A stretch of 64,000 bases of DNA from Xenophilus arseniciresistens (GCF_028023875.1 NZ_JAQIPB010000011.1:62001-126000), one strand, 5' to 3'; shown: positions 52,782-61,500, counted from the stretch's first letter. Numbers and translations: made by a program. Notes: generated by a model from the letters alone, not told the origin.

Positions 52782-53674
52782 TCACGCGGCGCGCCTTCTC
52801 TGCCTTGGCGCGCCGTGATGACGAACAGCTGCGCCATCAGGTCGGCCAGCAGCCGCAGCTGCGGGTCGTCGGTCAGCGGCGCATGGCGATAGGGCGCCAC
52901 CTCGGCCTCCAGGCCGTCGACCGGGCCGGCGAAGAACAGGCGCCGCAGCGCGTGGCCCAGCACCTCGTTCTCGCTCGCGCGGTCGCGGTCGGTGATGGTG
53001 CTGTGGCCCAGTTCGCCCTGGCGCGGCGTGGCCAGGAAGGGGGCCAGCACCGCCGCGCGCAGGCGCCCCTGCTCGATCAGCGTGCTCAGCGTGAGGTCCA
53101 GGGCCTGGGCCGGGCCGGCGGCCAGCGCCTGGCGCAGCAGACCCGGCAGGCTGCGCAGCCCGCGCGGGGTGGCCAGGTAGGCCACGGCGCCCCAGTTGTA
53201 CAGGCCCTTGGCTTCCAGGATCTCGATGCCCGCGAGCGCCTCGCGCGGCGCGCCGGCAGCGGCCGGCGGCAGGTGCTGCCTGAGGCTGCGCCACAAGGGC
53301 AGCAGGGCGGGCGCCGAGGTGTAGGGCATGCACTCCAGGAACACGAGGTCGAAGGCTTCCAGCCGGGCCAGCGCCTCGGCCTGGCGCAGCAGCTGCGGCA
53401 GCGCGGGGCTGAGCAGCGCATCGTCTTCGAGCACCAGATGGAAGCTGCCCGGCAGGCCCTGCTCCAGGGCTGCCAGATGCGACAGGAAGCAGGCATGCTC
53501 GCCCGCGGAAATGCGGCTGCCGTGGACCGTGTGCGGCGCCTGGGCGCCGTGCAGGTCGGCCGCATCGACGGCCGCGAGCCGCGTGACGCCGTGCAGGCCC
53601 AGCGCCTGCAGCTGCGCCTGCATGGCTTCGCGCCGGGCGCTGCTGCGCTGCAGGTTGATGAAGCAGCCGTTCAT
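52778..53674 (-). CDS. Glycosyltransferase family 25 protein (LPS/LOS-type)
   Basis: A 298-residue GT25-like transferase. It opens with the family motif FINLQRSSARREAMQAQL, has LAAVDAADL, and the acidic metal-binding motif LVLEDDALLSP. The region TSAPALLPLW and NWGAVAYLATPRGLRSL are as in LgtB/LpsA relatives. Such enzymes add galactose or glucose to LPS; in some bacteria they modify collagen-like or adhesin proteins. Its stop and the tpsA stop share the palindrome CTAG, so the genes abut tail to tail. ATG 53674 begins the fold directly. It could glycosylate the adhesin or surface glycans. Confidence 0.85.
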   Translation of the reverse strand: MNGCFINLQRSSARREAMQAQLQALGLHGVTRLAAVDAADLHGAQAPHTVHGSRISAGEHACFLSHLAALEQGLPGSFHLVLEDDALLSPALPQLLRQAEALARLEAFDLVFLECMPYTSAPALLPLWRSLRQHLPPAAAGAPREALAGIEILEAKGLYNWGAVAYLATPRGLRSLPGLLRQALAAGPAQALDLTLSTLIEQGRLRAAVLAPFLATPRQGELGHSTITDRDRASENEVLGHALRRLFFAGPVDGLEAEVAPYRHAPLTDDPQLRLLADLMAQLFVITARQGREGAPRD

Positions 53675-53751
53675 GGTCTGGATGGGGCGCCGTCAAAAGA
53701 ATGGATGGGCGCATTCTCGCGCCCGCAGGGCCTGGGCCTGAGGCAGGCTGA

Positions 53752-55500
53752 ATGAGCACGCCAGCCCCTCCGCAGCCCTGGCTCAGCATCGTGCTGCCCT
53801 TCTGGCGCAAGCTGCGCGAGTTCGAGCAGGTGCTGCCGCTGAACGCGCCCTGGTGGGCCCGCGAGGGCATCGAGGTGGTGATCGCGCTGGACGATGCGGC
53901 CGATGAGCAGGCGCTGGGCGCGCTGCTGGCGCGCTTTGCCGCCGTGCGCTGGGTGCTGGTGGTCAACGACCAGCCGCATGACTGGCGCCCGCCCTGCCGG
54001 GCCATCAACGCGGGCGTGCGGCAGGCCACGGGCCGCTTCGTGCTCGTGCACTCGCCCGAGTCGGCCTATGTGGGCGACGCGCCGGCCCTGGCGCTGCAGG
54101 CCGCGCTTTCGCAGCCGCGCGCGGTGGCGCTGGGCCGCGTGGGCTTCGCGCGCTTCGACGAACTGGCCGCCGGGCCGGGCCAGCCGCAGCAGGCGTTGCA
54201 AGCCCTGTTCGATGCGCGGGTGCCCGAGGCGCCCTACCTGCGCACCTTCTATGGTTCGCTGTGCTGCGCGCGCGAGGCCTTCGAGGCCGTGGGCGGCTAT
54301 GACGAATCCTTCGCCGAATGGGGCGGCGACGACGACGACCTGCGCGTGCGGCTGGAGATGGCGGGCTGGCAACTGCTGGCCTGCACCGCGCTGCGCCTGC
54401 TGCACCTGTCCTTCGAGCCGCGCGACGGCGGCGAGCACTACGACCCGGCGCTGGACTGGCAGCGCTGCACGCCCGAGGTGGCGCATGCCAACGGCGCGCC
54501 GCAGCACGCGCACTGGGGCCGCGACTTCTCGCGCCTGGCGCGCCGCGATGCCGTGCCTTCGACCGAGGCCCTGCCCGGCTGGGCCGGGCCGCCGCCGGCG
54601 CCGCAGCCGCTGCTGCCCATGGGCTCGCGGCGCCAGTGCGAGCTGTGCGCGCGGCTGCTGCACCACGAGCGCGCGCCGCGCTTTTTCTGCCCGCGCTGCA
54701 GCGATGCGCAGGTGCCGCGGCCGCTCACGGCGCCGCCGCGCATCGTGTGCGTGGTGCAGGTGCGCAACCAGGCCGGCTGGCTGGCCGGCTGCCTGGCGCA
54801 CCTGCGTGCGCATGTGGACGGCTTCGTCATCCTCGACGACGGCTCCAGCGATGAGACGGCGCAGGTGGCGCAGCGCGAGCCACGCTTGCTGGAACTGTTG
54901 CGCAACGAGCCGCAGGAGCCGCACGTGTGGGACGAGCGCGAGAACCGGCGCCGCCTGCTCGAATGCGCGCAGCGCCACGGCGCGGCCTGGGTGCTGCCCT
55001 GCGACGCCGACGAGCGCTGCGAGACGCTGTTCCTCACGCACCTGCGGGCCATCGTCGATTCGCTGCCGCAGGACCGGCTGGTGGGCCTGTCGCTGGACTG
55101 CTGCGAATGCTGGGACGCGCCCGACCGCATCCGCATCGACGGCCTCTGGGGCCGCAAGTCGCGCGTGAACCTGTTTAGGCTGCCGCGCGAGATCCGCTTC
55201 GACGCGGCGCCCGCGCTGCACGGGCCCTGGTACCCCGACGTGTTCACGCGCGAGGGCGAGGTGCTGGTCAGCCACTACCGCTTCTATCACCTGGGCGCGA
55301 TGCAGCAGGCACAGCGGCTGGCGCGGCGCGCGCGCTACCGGCAGCTGGATCCGCAGCGCCGCTTTCAGGCCGTGGGCTATGACTACCTGGCGCAAGAGGG
55401 TGCCTCGCTGCGGCTGGCGCCCATCGCGCCGTGGCGCGGCTACGAGATGGCTTCCCTGCCGCTGGAGATCGCCAGCCTGCGCGCGAAATCGCCGCGGTAG
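53752..55500 (+). CDS. Double GT-A (GT2-like) glycosyltransferase with zinc-ribbon-like insert
   Basis: A 582-residue protein with two glycosyltransferase domains. Domain one (about 8-260): LSIVLPFWRKL, ALDDAADE, and the C-terminal acceptor motif GGYDESFAEWGGDDDDLRVR. Between them is a CxxC-X13-CxxC cluster (C296, C299, C313, C316), which should bind zinc. Domain two (about 328-560): CVVQVRNQAGWLAGCL, ILDDGSSDETAQVA and the DxD motif PCDADE (D418, D420). No signal or membrane helix is seen, so it acts in the cytoplasm. ATG 53752 is the first start. It overlaps the following gene by 61 bases at the 3' end. It may build a disaccharide on a lipid or protein acceptor. Confidence 0.82.
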   Translation: MSTPAPPQPWLSIVLPFWRKLREFEQVLPLNAPWWAREGIEVVIALDDAADEQALGALLARFAAVRWVLVVNDQPHDWRPPCRAINAGVRQATGRFVLVHSPESAYVGDAPALALQAALSQPRAVALGRVGFARFDELAAGPGQPQQALQALFDARVPEAPYLRTFYGSLCCAREAFEAVGGYDESFAEWGGDDDDLRVRLEMAGWQLLACTALRLLHLSFEPRDGGEHYDPALDWQRCTPEVAHANGAPQHAHWGRDFSRLARRDAVPSTEALPGWAGPPPAPQPLLPMGSRRQCELCARLLHHERAPRFFCPRCSDAQVPRPLTAPPRIVCVVQVRNQAGWLAGCLAHLRAHVDGFVILDDGSSDETAQVAQREPRLLELLRNEPQEPHVWDERENRRRLLECAQRHGAAWVLPCDADERCETLFLTHLRAIVDSLPQDRLVGLSLDCCECWDAPDRIRIDGLWGRKSRVNLFRLPREIRFDAAPALHGPWYPDVFTREGEVLVSHYRFYHLGAMQQAQRLARRARYRQLDPQRRFQAVGYDYLAQEGASLRLAPIAPWRGYEMASLPLEIASLRAKSPR

Positions 55501-56240
55501 ATGCGCGAGCCGGTGTGGCTCAGGCGCGAGCGCGTGTCCACGTGGATCTGCCCGCCGATGGACTGCCAGCGCCGGCAGAAGGCGAAGTCCTCGCTGAGGT
55601 AACGGCCGTTGCCCGGCTCGGCCCACACGTCGAAGAAGCGGTAGTGGGCCAGCGCGGCCTGGGCCGCGTCGTCCATGTGGTCGGGCGTGTAGCGCAGCTC
55701 GGGCATGGCCTGCGCCAGCCGCGTGAACACGCTGCGCTCGATCAGCATGAAGCCCGTGGGCGCATCCAGCACCGGCATGAAGCCGTCGGCGTCCGCGCCC
55801 GTGGTGTGGCCCGGGTCGAGGTTGATGGGGAACACCGCATGCCGGGCCTCGAAATCCTCGCGCGTGCTGCCTGCGGGCAGGGCCTGCGCCAGGCCCTGGG
55901 CCGGCCAGCCGTCGGTCTTCTGCGGATAGATGCCGGCCACCACCGGGCGGCCGGCCAGCAGCAGCCGCAGGGCGTCCTCGGGCTCGAAGCCGATGTCGGC
56001 GTCGATCCAGAACAGATGGGTCCATCGCGCGTCGGCCATGAACTCGGCCACCAGCCGGTTGCGCGCGCGCGGGATCAGGCTGTCGCCGTCCAGAAAGCGC
56101 GTGTGCATGGCAAAGCCGTGCGTCCAGGCCGCGTTGACCAGGCCCATCAGGCTGCGCACGTAGTGCGAGCCCAGGGTGCCGCTGTAGCTGGGCGTGGCGA
56201 TGAAGGGGCGGATCTGCGAGAGGGCCGAGGCGTCGAGCAT
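55440..56240 (-). CDS. Small GT-A-fold glycosyltransferase-like protein
   Basis: A 266-residue cytoplasmic protein with the look of a GT2/GT62-type transferase. It starts RPFIATPSYSGTLGSHYV and has the metal-binding DxD in FWIDADIGFEPEDALRLL. VVAGIYPQK and APTGFMLIERSVF are also typical of this group, which is common in phages and bacterial surface-glycan loci. The end, YLSEDFAFCRRWQSIGG, gives the catalytic acidic segment. Its last 61 bases overlap the GT2 gene on the other strand. ATG 56240 lies 14 bases from the sensor-kinase gene's end. The substrate is unknown. Confidence 0.8.
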   Translation of the reverse strand: MLDASALSQIRPFIATPSYSGTLGSHYVRSLMGLVNAAWTHGFAMHTRFLDGDSLIPRARNRLVAEFMADARWTHLFWIDADIGFEPEDALRLLLAGRPVVAGIYPQKTDGWPAQGLAQALPAGSTREDFEARHAVFPINLDPGHTTGADADGFMPVLDAPTGFMLIERSVFTRLAQAMPELRYTPDHMDDAAQAALAHYRFFDVWAEPGNGRYLSEDFAFCRRWQSIGGQIHVDTRSRLSHTGSRIYRGDFARRLAISSGREAIS

Positions 56241-56254
56241 GGCGGTGGGTTCGT

Positions 56255-58348
56255 TCAGATCTTCGGGGCCGAGGGCGCGCGCTGGGTGGACAGCAGCGCA
56301 CGCAGCCGCGCGGGCGCCACCGGCTTGGTCAGCAGCAGCACGCCCTGGTGGCGCAGGCGCTGCAGCGCCGGGGCGCTGGTGGCGCCCGAGACGACGACGA
56401 ACAGCGCCTCCGGCTGCCACTCGCGCGCCGCCGAGAGCACGGCCAGGCCGTCCTGCGCGGGATGGAGGCCATCGGGCACGGCCTCGTCGGCCAGCTGCAG
56501 GTCGCACAGGATCGCGTCGAAGCGCGCGCCCGGCGCGGCCAGCTGGCTGCGGGCCTCGGCCGCGCTGCGGCTCATCTGCGTGCTGCAGCCCCATTGCTGC
56601 AGCAGCGCGCGCGTGCCTTCCAGGATCACCGGGTCGTCATCGACCACCAGGCAGTGCAGCCCGGCCACCGAGGCCGGCGCGGGCGCGGCCGCCTGCGGGG
56701 CCTGCGCATCGTCAGGCGTCTGCGCCACCGGGCAGGCGCGTGCGAGCTGGATCGAGAAGGTGCTGCCATGCGCCAGCGCCGAGCGCAGCGCGATGCGCGT
56801 GCCCAGCAGCGCGGCGATGCGCGCGCAGATGGAAAGTCCCAGGCCGAAGCCCTGGCGCCGGTCGCGCTCGGTGTTGCTGACCTGGTAGAACTCCTCGAAG
56901 ATGCGGCTCTGGTGGATGGGCGCGATGCCCACGCCGTTGTCGCGCACCTCGATGCGCACGCCGCCTTCGCGCGCACGCGCCACCACCATCACCGTGCCGT
57001 CCAGCGGCACATGGCGGATGGCGTTGCTCACCAGGTTGCCCAGCACGCGCTGCAGCAGCGCGGCGTCGCTGCGCACCCACAGGCCGCGGTCCTGCCAGAC
57101 CAGGCGCACGCGGCCCTGCACGGCCTGCGCCGAATGCTGGGCCGCCAGCGCATCGAAGAGATCGGCCACGCGCACGTCGCTCTGGGTGGGCGTGAGCACC
57201 TGCGCGTCCAGGCGCGAGATCTCCAGCAGGTCATCGAGCAGCAGGCTCATGAAGGCCGTGCTCTCCTGCAGCCGCTGCATGGCCGGGCGTTGCGCCTGGC
57301 TGGCATCGGCCAGCAGGCCGTCGATGAACAGGCCCATCGCATGCAGCGGCTGGCGCAGGTCGTGGCTGGCCGCGGCCAGAAAGCGCGCGCGCGACAGCGC
57401 GGCCTGCTCGGCCTCGGTCATGCGCATCAGGGCCACGGCGGTGGCTTCGCGCACGCGCGCCTCGCTGATCTGCTGGTGCTGCTGCAGGTGCAGCGCGAGC
57501 CGGTTCACGTCTTCGGCCAGGGTGGCCAGCTCATGGTGCGGGCCCTTGCTGCGCGGGTCGCCGGCCAGCTCGCAGCGGGCTTCGAAGTTGCCGGCCTGCA
57601 GCTCGGCCACCGTGCGCGAGAGCCGGGCCAGCGGCTGCGACACGTGGCGCGCCAGATGGCGCACCGCCAGCCAGGCTGCCACCAGCGCCAGCAGCGCCAG
57701 CCCGGCGCTGGTCAGCAGCGCCATGGTGCGCGCCTGCGAAAGGGCGCGCGTATCGCGGAAGGCCTGCACCATGCCGATGGGCCGCAGGTCGGCCACGGCG
57801 CTGCCCGGTGGCGCGAAGGCCGTGGCCTGCGAGGCCTCGCGCAGCGTCACGGGGGCCGAGAAGCCGCGCTGCGTCAGGCCCGGGAGCGGGCCGGCGCTCA
57901 CGTAGATGCCGGCGCTGTTGCTGATCTCCACGCGCGTGGCCTGGCCCGTGCGCAGGGCCGCCTGGGCCAGGTTCTGCAGCGCGGGCAGGTCGCCTGCGTA
58001 CAGGCTCAGGTCCGACAGCGCCGCCACCTGGCGCGCCAGCGCCAGGCCCTCGGCCTCGAACACGGCGTCCAGGGTGCGCAGGCGGCTGTGCGTGAACCAG
58101 CCCGTGAGCAGCAGCGCCAGCAGCAGGCAGGGCAGGATGCCCAGGCGCCGCAGGTCGCGCTGCAGGCTGCCGCGCAGCAGCTTGCGGGCGCGCGCCTCGC
58201 GCGGCGGCGTGGCAGTGGGCGGCGCAGGGACAGGGACAGGGGCAGGTGCGGCATGGGTCGGCAGGCGCGGCATCGGCGCCGGCCCCGCGCCACCGGCTGG
58301 CAGCGATGCCTGCGCCGAGCCCGGGCCCGCGGGATGGAGGCCGCTCAT
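56255..58348 (-). CDS. Hybrid sensor histidine kinase, with receiver domain
   Basis: A 697-residue membrane kinase. N-terminal tail Pro/Ala-rich (1-60), TM1 about 70-87, periplasmic domain about 88-208, TM2 about 209-229, HAMP about 230-290. The phospho-accepting histidine is H329 in AAASHDLRQPLHAMG. The ATPase part has N442 (N box), DNGVGI (470-475) and GFGLGLSI. The C-terminal receiver has D616 (ILCDLQLAD) and K675 (LLTKPVAP). No HPt or output domain. It starts five bases after a binding-protein gene, so the two are co-translated; a partner regulator is not in the window. The 'SHDLRQPLHA' H box is shared with the second kinase. Confidence 0.93.
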   Translation of the reverse strand: MSGLHPAGPGSAQASLPAGGAGPAPMPRLPTHAAPAPVPVPAPPTATPPREARARKLLRGSLQRDLRRLGILPCLLLALLLTGWFTHSRLRTLDAVFEAEGLALARQVAALSDLSLYAGDLPALQNLAQAALRTGQATRVEISNSAGIYVSAGPLPGLTQRGFSAPVTLREASQATAFAPPGSAVADLRPIGMVQAFRDTRALSQARTMALLTSAGLALLALVAAWLAVRHLARHVSQPLARLSRTVAELQAGNFEARCELAGDPRSKGPHHELATLAEDVNRLALHLQQHQQISEARVREATAVALMRMTEAEQAALSRARFLAAASHDLRQPLHAMGLFIDGLLADASQAQRPAMQRLQESTAFMSLLLDDLLEISRLDAQVLTPTQSDVRVADLFDALAAQHSAQAVQGRVRLVWQDRGLWVRSDAALLQRVLGNLVSNAIRHVPLDGTVMVVARAREGGVRIEVRDNGVGIAPIHQSRIFEEFYQVSNTERDRRQGFGLGLSICARIAALLGTRIALRSALAHGSTFSIQLARACPVAQTPDDAQAPQAAAPAPASVAGLHCLVVDDDPVILEGTRALLQQWGCSTQMSRSAAEARSQLAAPGARFDAILCDLQLADEAVPDGLHPAQDGLAVLSAAREWQPEALFVVVSGATSAPALQRLRHQGVLLLTKPVAPARLRALLSTQRAPSAPKI

Positions 58349-58353
58349 CGCGC

Positions 58354-59334
58354 TCAGGAGCCCTGCACCGGCAGGCCCAGGCGCTCGGCCAGGGCCTGGT
58401 CGCTGGGCAGGCGCAGGTCCAGGCTGCGCGCCACATGCGGGTTGATGCGCACGGCCGCGGGCGCGGCCCATTCCACCAGCGGCTGGCCGCCTGCGCGCCG
58501 GCCCTGCAGACGCTCGCCCAGGGCCTGGGCCTGTTGCGCCAGCCGTGCCGGCGCCAGCACCAGGGCCGCCAGCGCACCGGAACGCACGAAGCCCTCGTGC
58601 GGGCCGATGACGGGCACGCCGGCCGCCGCCGCCGCGCGCAGCACGGCCAAGGTGGCGGGCTGGCTGTTGCCGATGGCGTCGGGCAGCACCAGCAGCACGT
58701 CGCTGCGTGGCAGCAGGTTGCGCAGGGCGGCGCCCAGCGCCAGCGGGTCGCTGGCGGTCTCCACCTGCAGCTCCCAGCCGCGGCCGTCCTGCTCGGTCGC
58801 GCGGCGCAGCGCCTGCAGCAGCGCGGCCGAGTCCGCCGTGACCACCACGCCCAGGCGCCGGCGCTCGGGCAGCAGCGCGTCGATCAGCGCCAGCTGGTCG
58901 GCCGCAGAGGGCTCGCGCAGCAGCACGGCCACGCGCGCGTCGGGGCCGGTGCGCGGCAGCGCCTGGCTTTCCTGGTGCGAGAGCAGGGCCAGCAGCAGGG
59001 GCTCGCGCGGGGCGGCGTCCAGCGCCGCCCGCGCGGCCTCGGGGCCCACGGCCAGGGCCACGGGGTCATCGCCCGCCAGCCGCAGGCTGCGCGTGCGCAC
59101 ACCCGCGGTGATGGAAGACGTTTCGGAGGACGCACCAGACAGCAGCGCCTGCAGGAACTCGGCCTGCGCCGGGCTGGCCGGCGCGGCCTGGGTCGGTGCG
59201 GGCAGCATGCGCCACTCGACGGCCCAGGCGGTGCTGGCTGCGGCCAGCAGCAGCCACAGCAGGGCGACGCACAGAAGGCGGCGCCCCGGCCCGGCACGCC
59301 CGCCATCGCGCGACAGAGACTGAGCCAGAGTCAT
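58354..59334 (-). CDS. ABC-type substrate-binding protein (ABC_sub_bind/TrpX-like)
   Basis: A 326-residue periplasmic protein of the PF04392-like group. A signal peptide follows an arginine-rich start (LLCVALLWLLLAAASTAWA). The body has type-I-like two-lobe character, with the weak motifs LGVVVTADSAALLQALR, SDVLLVLPDAIGNSQPATL and GVPVIGPHEGFVRSGALAAL. No permease or ATPase gene is adjacent; instead the next gene, five bases on, is a hybrid histidine kinase. I infer that it senses a ligand for that kinase, as in TorT-TorS type systems. ATG 59334 is chosen ahead of the signal peptide; the open frame runs 135 bases further upstream without support. Confidence 0.78.
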   Translation of the reverse strand: MTLAQSLSRDGGRAGPGRRLLCVALLWLLLAAASTAWAVEWRMLPAPTQAAPASPAQAEFLQALLSGASSETSSITAGVRTRSLRLAGDDPVALAVGPEAARAALDAAPREPLLLALLSHQESQALPRTGPDARVAVLLREPSAADQLALIDALLPERRRLGVVVTADSAALLQALRRATEQDGRGWELQVETASDPLALGAALRNLLPRSDVLLVLPDAIGNSQPATLAVLRAAAAAGVPVIGPHEGFVRSGALAALVLAPARLAQQAQALGERLQGRRAGGQPLVEWAAPAAVRINPHVARSLDLRLPSDQALAERLGLPVQGS

Positions 59335-59574
59335 GAGCGCACACACCACAAACGAAGGGCCCGCAACCCGCGGGCTCCTGACAGACGAATGTACGCATCG
59401 CCCGGCCGGGGCGCGATACGCGATAAGGCCGAGGGTGCGGCGCGCGCCGTGCTGGCGGGCAGGCCGCAAGACCCTTGCAGCAGCCGCATGGCCGCGAACG
59501 CCGGCGCGCGACGCACGCCTGCAGCGGCTGCGCGCGGTCTATGCCTGATGGCCTAAGAACGTGGTGAACACGTT
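59335..59574 (-). other. Gap between the two kinase groups
   Basis: 240 bases without a gene I can support. On the minus strand it holds a hairpin (AGCCCGC/GCGGGC, about 59361-59377) before the binding-protein gene, and, at the right end, the dyad over the second kinase's stop. The promoter for the binding-protein/kinase pair probably lies here, unless both are read through from the second kinase. Confidence 0.4.
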
Positions 59575-59576
59575 CT
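59556..59576 (-). repeat. AGAACGTG/CACGTTCT dyad on the second kinase's stop codon
   Basis: Perfect 8-bp arms AGAACGTG and CACGTTCT around GTGAA-type loop bases; the kinase stop TAG is part of the right arm. There is no T run. It is the longest of the AGAAC/GTTCT end dyads. Confidence 0.55.
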
Positions 59577-61500
59577 AAGCCTGCAACTGCGCCAGGATGG
59601 CCTGCCGCAGCGTCGCCGGCGAGACGGGCTTGTACAGCACCGCGATGCCGGCGGCGGCCACTTCGCGCAGGCGGTCGGGCTTGGTCTCGCCGGTCACCAG
59701 CAGCCGCGCCGTGCCGGGGCCGATGCCGTTGGGCAGGCGCTCCAGCGCGGCCAGCACGTCCAGGCCGTTGTCGCCGCCCTGCAGCAGCAGGTCGCTGAGC
59801 ACCACGTCGGGCGGCTGGGGCCAGCGCGCGGCCAGGGCCAGGGCTTCGTCACGGCTCTGGGCGGCCCAGACCTCGGCGCCCCAACTGCCCAGCACGGCCT
59901 GCAGGCCCTCGAGGATGGTGCGCTCGTCGTCGATCACCAGCATGCGCAGCCCGTCCAGGCGCGGCGCCGTGTCGGCCATCAGCGGCGCCGCAATCGACGG
60001 CGGCGCCGCCAGGGCCGGCACGATGCGCGCGCCCACCCGCACGCAGGTGCCGCGGCCGGGGCGCGAGCGCAGCTCCACGCGGGTGTTGAGCAGCGCGGCC
60101 AGCCGCTGCACCGTGGCCAGGCCCAGGCCCATGCCGCGCCCGGCCCGGCCCGTGGGTGCCGGCGCCGTGCTGGGGCAGGGCGGCAGGCGCGGGTTGTCGA
60201 CCTGGAAGAACTCCTCGAACACCCGGTCCTGGTGCTGCGGCTCGATGCCCACGCCCGTGTCCCAGACCTCGATCAGCACCTGCCGCCCGCGCCGCCGCGC
60301 ACCCACCAGCACGCCGCCCTCGGGCGTGTGGCGCAGCGAGTTGGACACCAGGTTGGAGAGGATGCGCGAGAGCATGACGTAGTCGCTGCGCACCCAGATG
60401 TCGGTCTTGCGCACCACCAGCCGCAGTTCCTGCTCCTCCGCCACGGGCCTGAAGTTGCGGCTGAGTTCGTCCAGGAGCTGGTCCAGCGGGAACTCGGTCC
60501 ACTGCGGCTGCAGAACGCCGGCATCGAGCTGCGACAGGTTCAGCAGTTCGGAGAACAGCCGGTCCAGCGAATCCACGCATTCGCGGATATGGCCGATGCG
60601 CGTGAGCTTGGCCGGGTCGGTTTCGCCGTTGGCCAGGCCGTCAGAAAACAGGGTCAGCGCATGCAGCGGCTGGCGCAGGTCGTGGCTGGCGGCGGCCAGC
60701 AGGCGGGTCTTGGCCTGGCTGGCCACTTCGAGCTGCTGGTTCTTGTGCGCCAGCTCGGCGGTGGCGGCGTCCACCCGGCTTTGCAGCAGGCGCTGGCTTT
60801 CCGACAGGGCCTGCACGGCGGCGTTGAAGCCGGCCTGCAGGCGTTGCACCTCGGCCGCGCCTTCGACGGGCACCTGCACCCGCTCGCCGGCGGCCAGCCG
60901 GTCCACCGCGCGGGCCAGCCGGCGGATCGGCGCGCTGATGCGGCGCGCGGCCCAGGTGCCGGCCAGCACCACGCTCAGCAGGCTGGCGCCCAGCACCAGC
61001 AGCACGTTGACCCACACGGTCCGGCGCGCATGCTGCACGGCGTCCAGGCTCATCTCCACCATCACCTGGCCCAGCGGCCGGCCGGTGTCGTCGCGCACGG
61101 GAATCTGCACCTGCACGCCGTCGGCGCGGCGCTGGTCCATGGTCTCGGCATTGGCCAGGATCTCGCCGTCCTCGGACCACAGCTGCACCTGCTGCACGTG
61201 GGGCTGCTGCAGGCCGCTCTGGGCCAGCCGCAGCAGGGCGCGGCGGTCCATGTCGGCCAGCGGATGGCGCGCGGTGGTGGCCAGTTGCAGCGCCACTGCG
61301 CGGGCGCTGGCGCGCACCAGCTCGCTCACGCCGTCCAGGTACTGGCGCGTGAGCACGCCGACGGTGCCCAGCATGGCCAGAACGGCCGGGAGCACGGCCA
61401 GCAGCACCAGCTGCTGCGCCAGCGACAGCCGGCGCAGCGGATGGCGCCGGCCCTGGGGCGCGGAAGAAGGGGGCGGGGTTGTGACTGCGGGGTCGCCCAT
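59575..61500 (-). CDS. Hybrid sensor histidine kinase, with receiver domain (second)
   Basis: A 641-residue membrane kinase of the same group as the 56255-58348 protein. TM1 about 28-50, periplasmic domain about 51-161, TM2 about 162-184, HAMP about 185-238 and a coiled coil about 232-264. The phosphorylated histidine is H273 in LAAASHDLRQPLHALTL. N387, DTGVGI (414-419) and GMGLGLATV form the ATP site. The receiver has D570 (VVLSDLLLQG) and K624 (VLYKPVSP). ATG 61500 was preferred to a TTG four codons upstream. It is divergent from two tandem PhnD-like binding proteins across a 121-bp gap, which suggests those feed it signals. Confidence 0.93.
   Translation of the reverse strand: MGDPAVTTPPPSSAPQGRRHPLRRLSLAQQLVLLAVLPAVLAMLGTVGVLTRQYLDGVSELVRASARAVALQLATTARHPLADMDRRALLRLAQSGLQQPHVQQVQLWSEDGEILANAETMDQRRADGVQVQIPVRDDTGRPLGQVMVEMSLDAVQHARRTVWVNVLLVLGASLLSVVLAGTWAARRISAPIRRLARAVDRLAAGERVQVPVEGAAEVQRLQAGFNAAVQALSESQRLLQSRVDAATAELAHKNQQLEVASQAKTRLLAAASHDLRQPLHALTLFSDGLANGETDPAKLTRIGHIRECVDSLDRLFSELLNLSQLDAGVLQPQWTEFPLDQLLDELSRNFRPVAEEQELRLVVRKTDIWVRSDYVMLSRILSNLVSNSLRHTPEGGVLVGARRRGRQVLIEVWDTGVGIEPQHQDRVFEEFFQVDNPRLPPCPSTAPAPTGRAGRGMGLGLATVQRLAALLNTRVELRSRPGRGTCVRVGARIVPALAAPPSIAAPLMADTAPRLDGLRMLVIDDERTILEGLQAVLGSWGAEVWAAQSRDEALALAARWPQPPDVVLSDLLLQGGDNGLDVLAALERLPNGIGPGTARLLVTGETKPDRLREVAAAGIAVLYKPVSPATLRQAILAQLQA

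Noticed and set aside
56348-59323. A 991-codon open frame antisense to the first kinase and its binding protein
   Set aside because: Spans two real genes and their junction, low-complexity Arg/Ala/Gln/His composition, no ribosome-binding site or recognisable motif.
59556-59576. Rho-independent terminator for the second kinase
   Set aside because: The stem is good but no T run follows on either strand; listed as a dyad instead.
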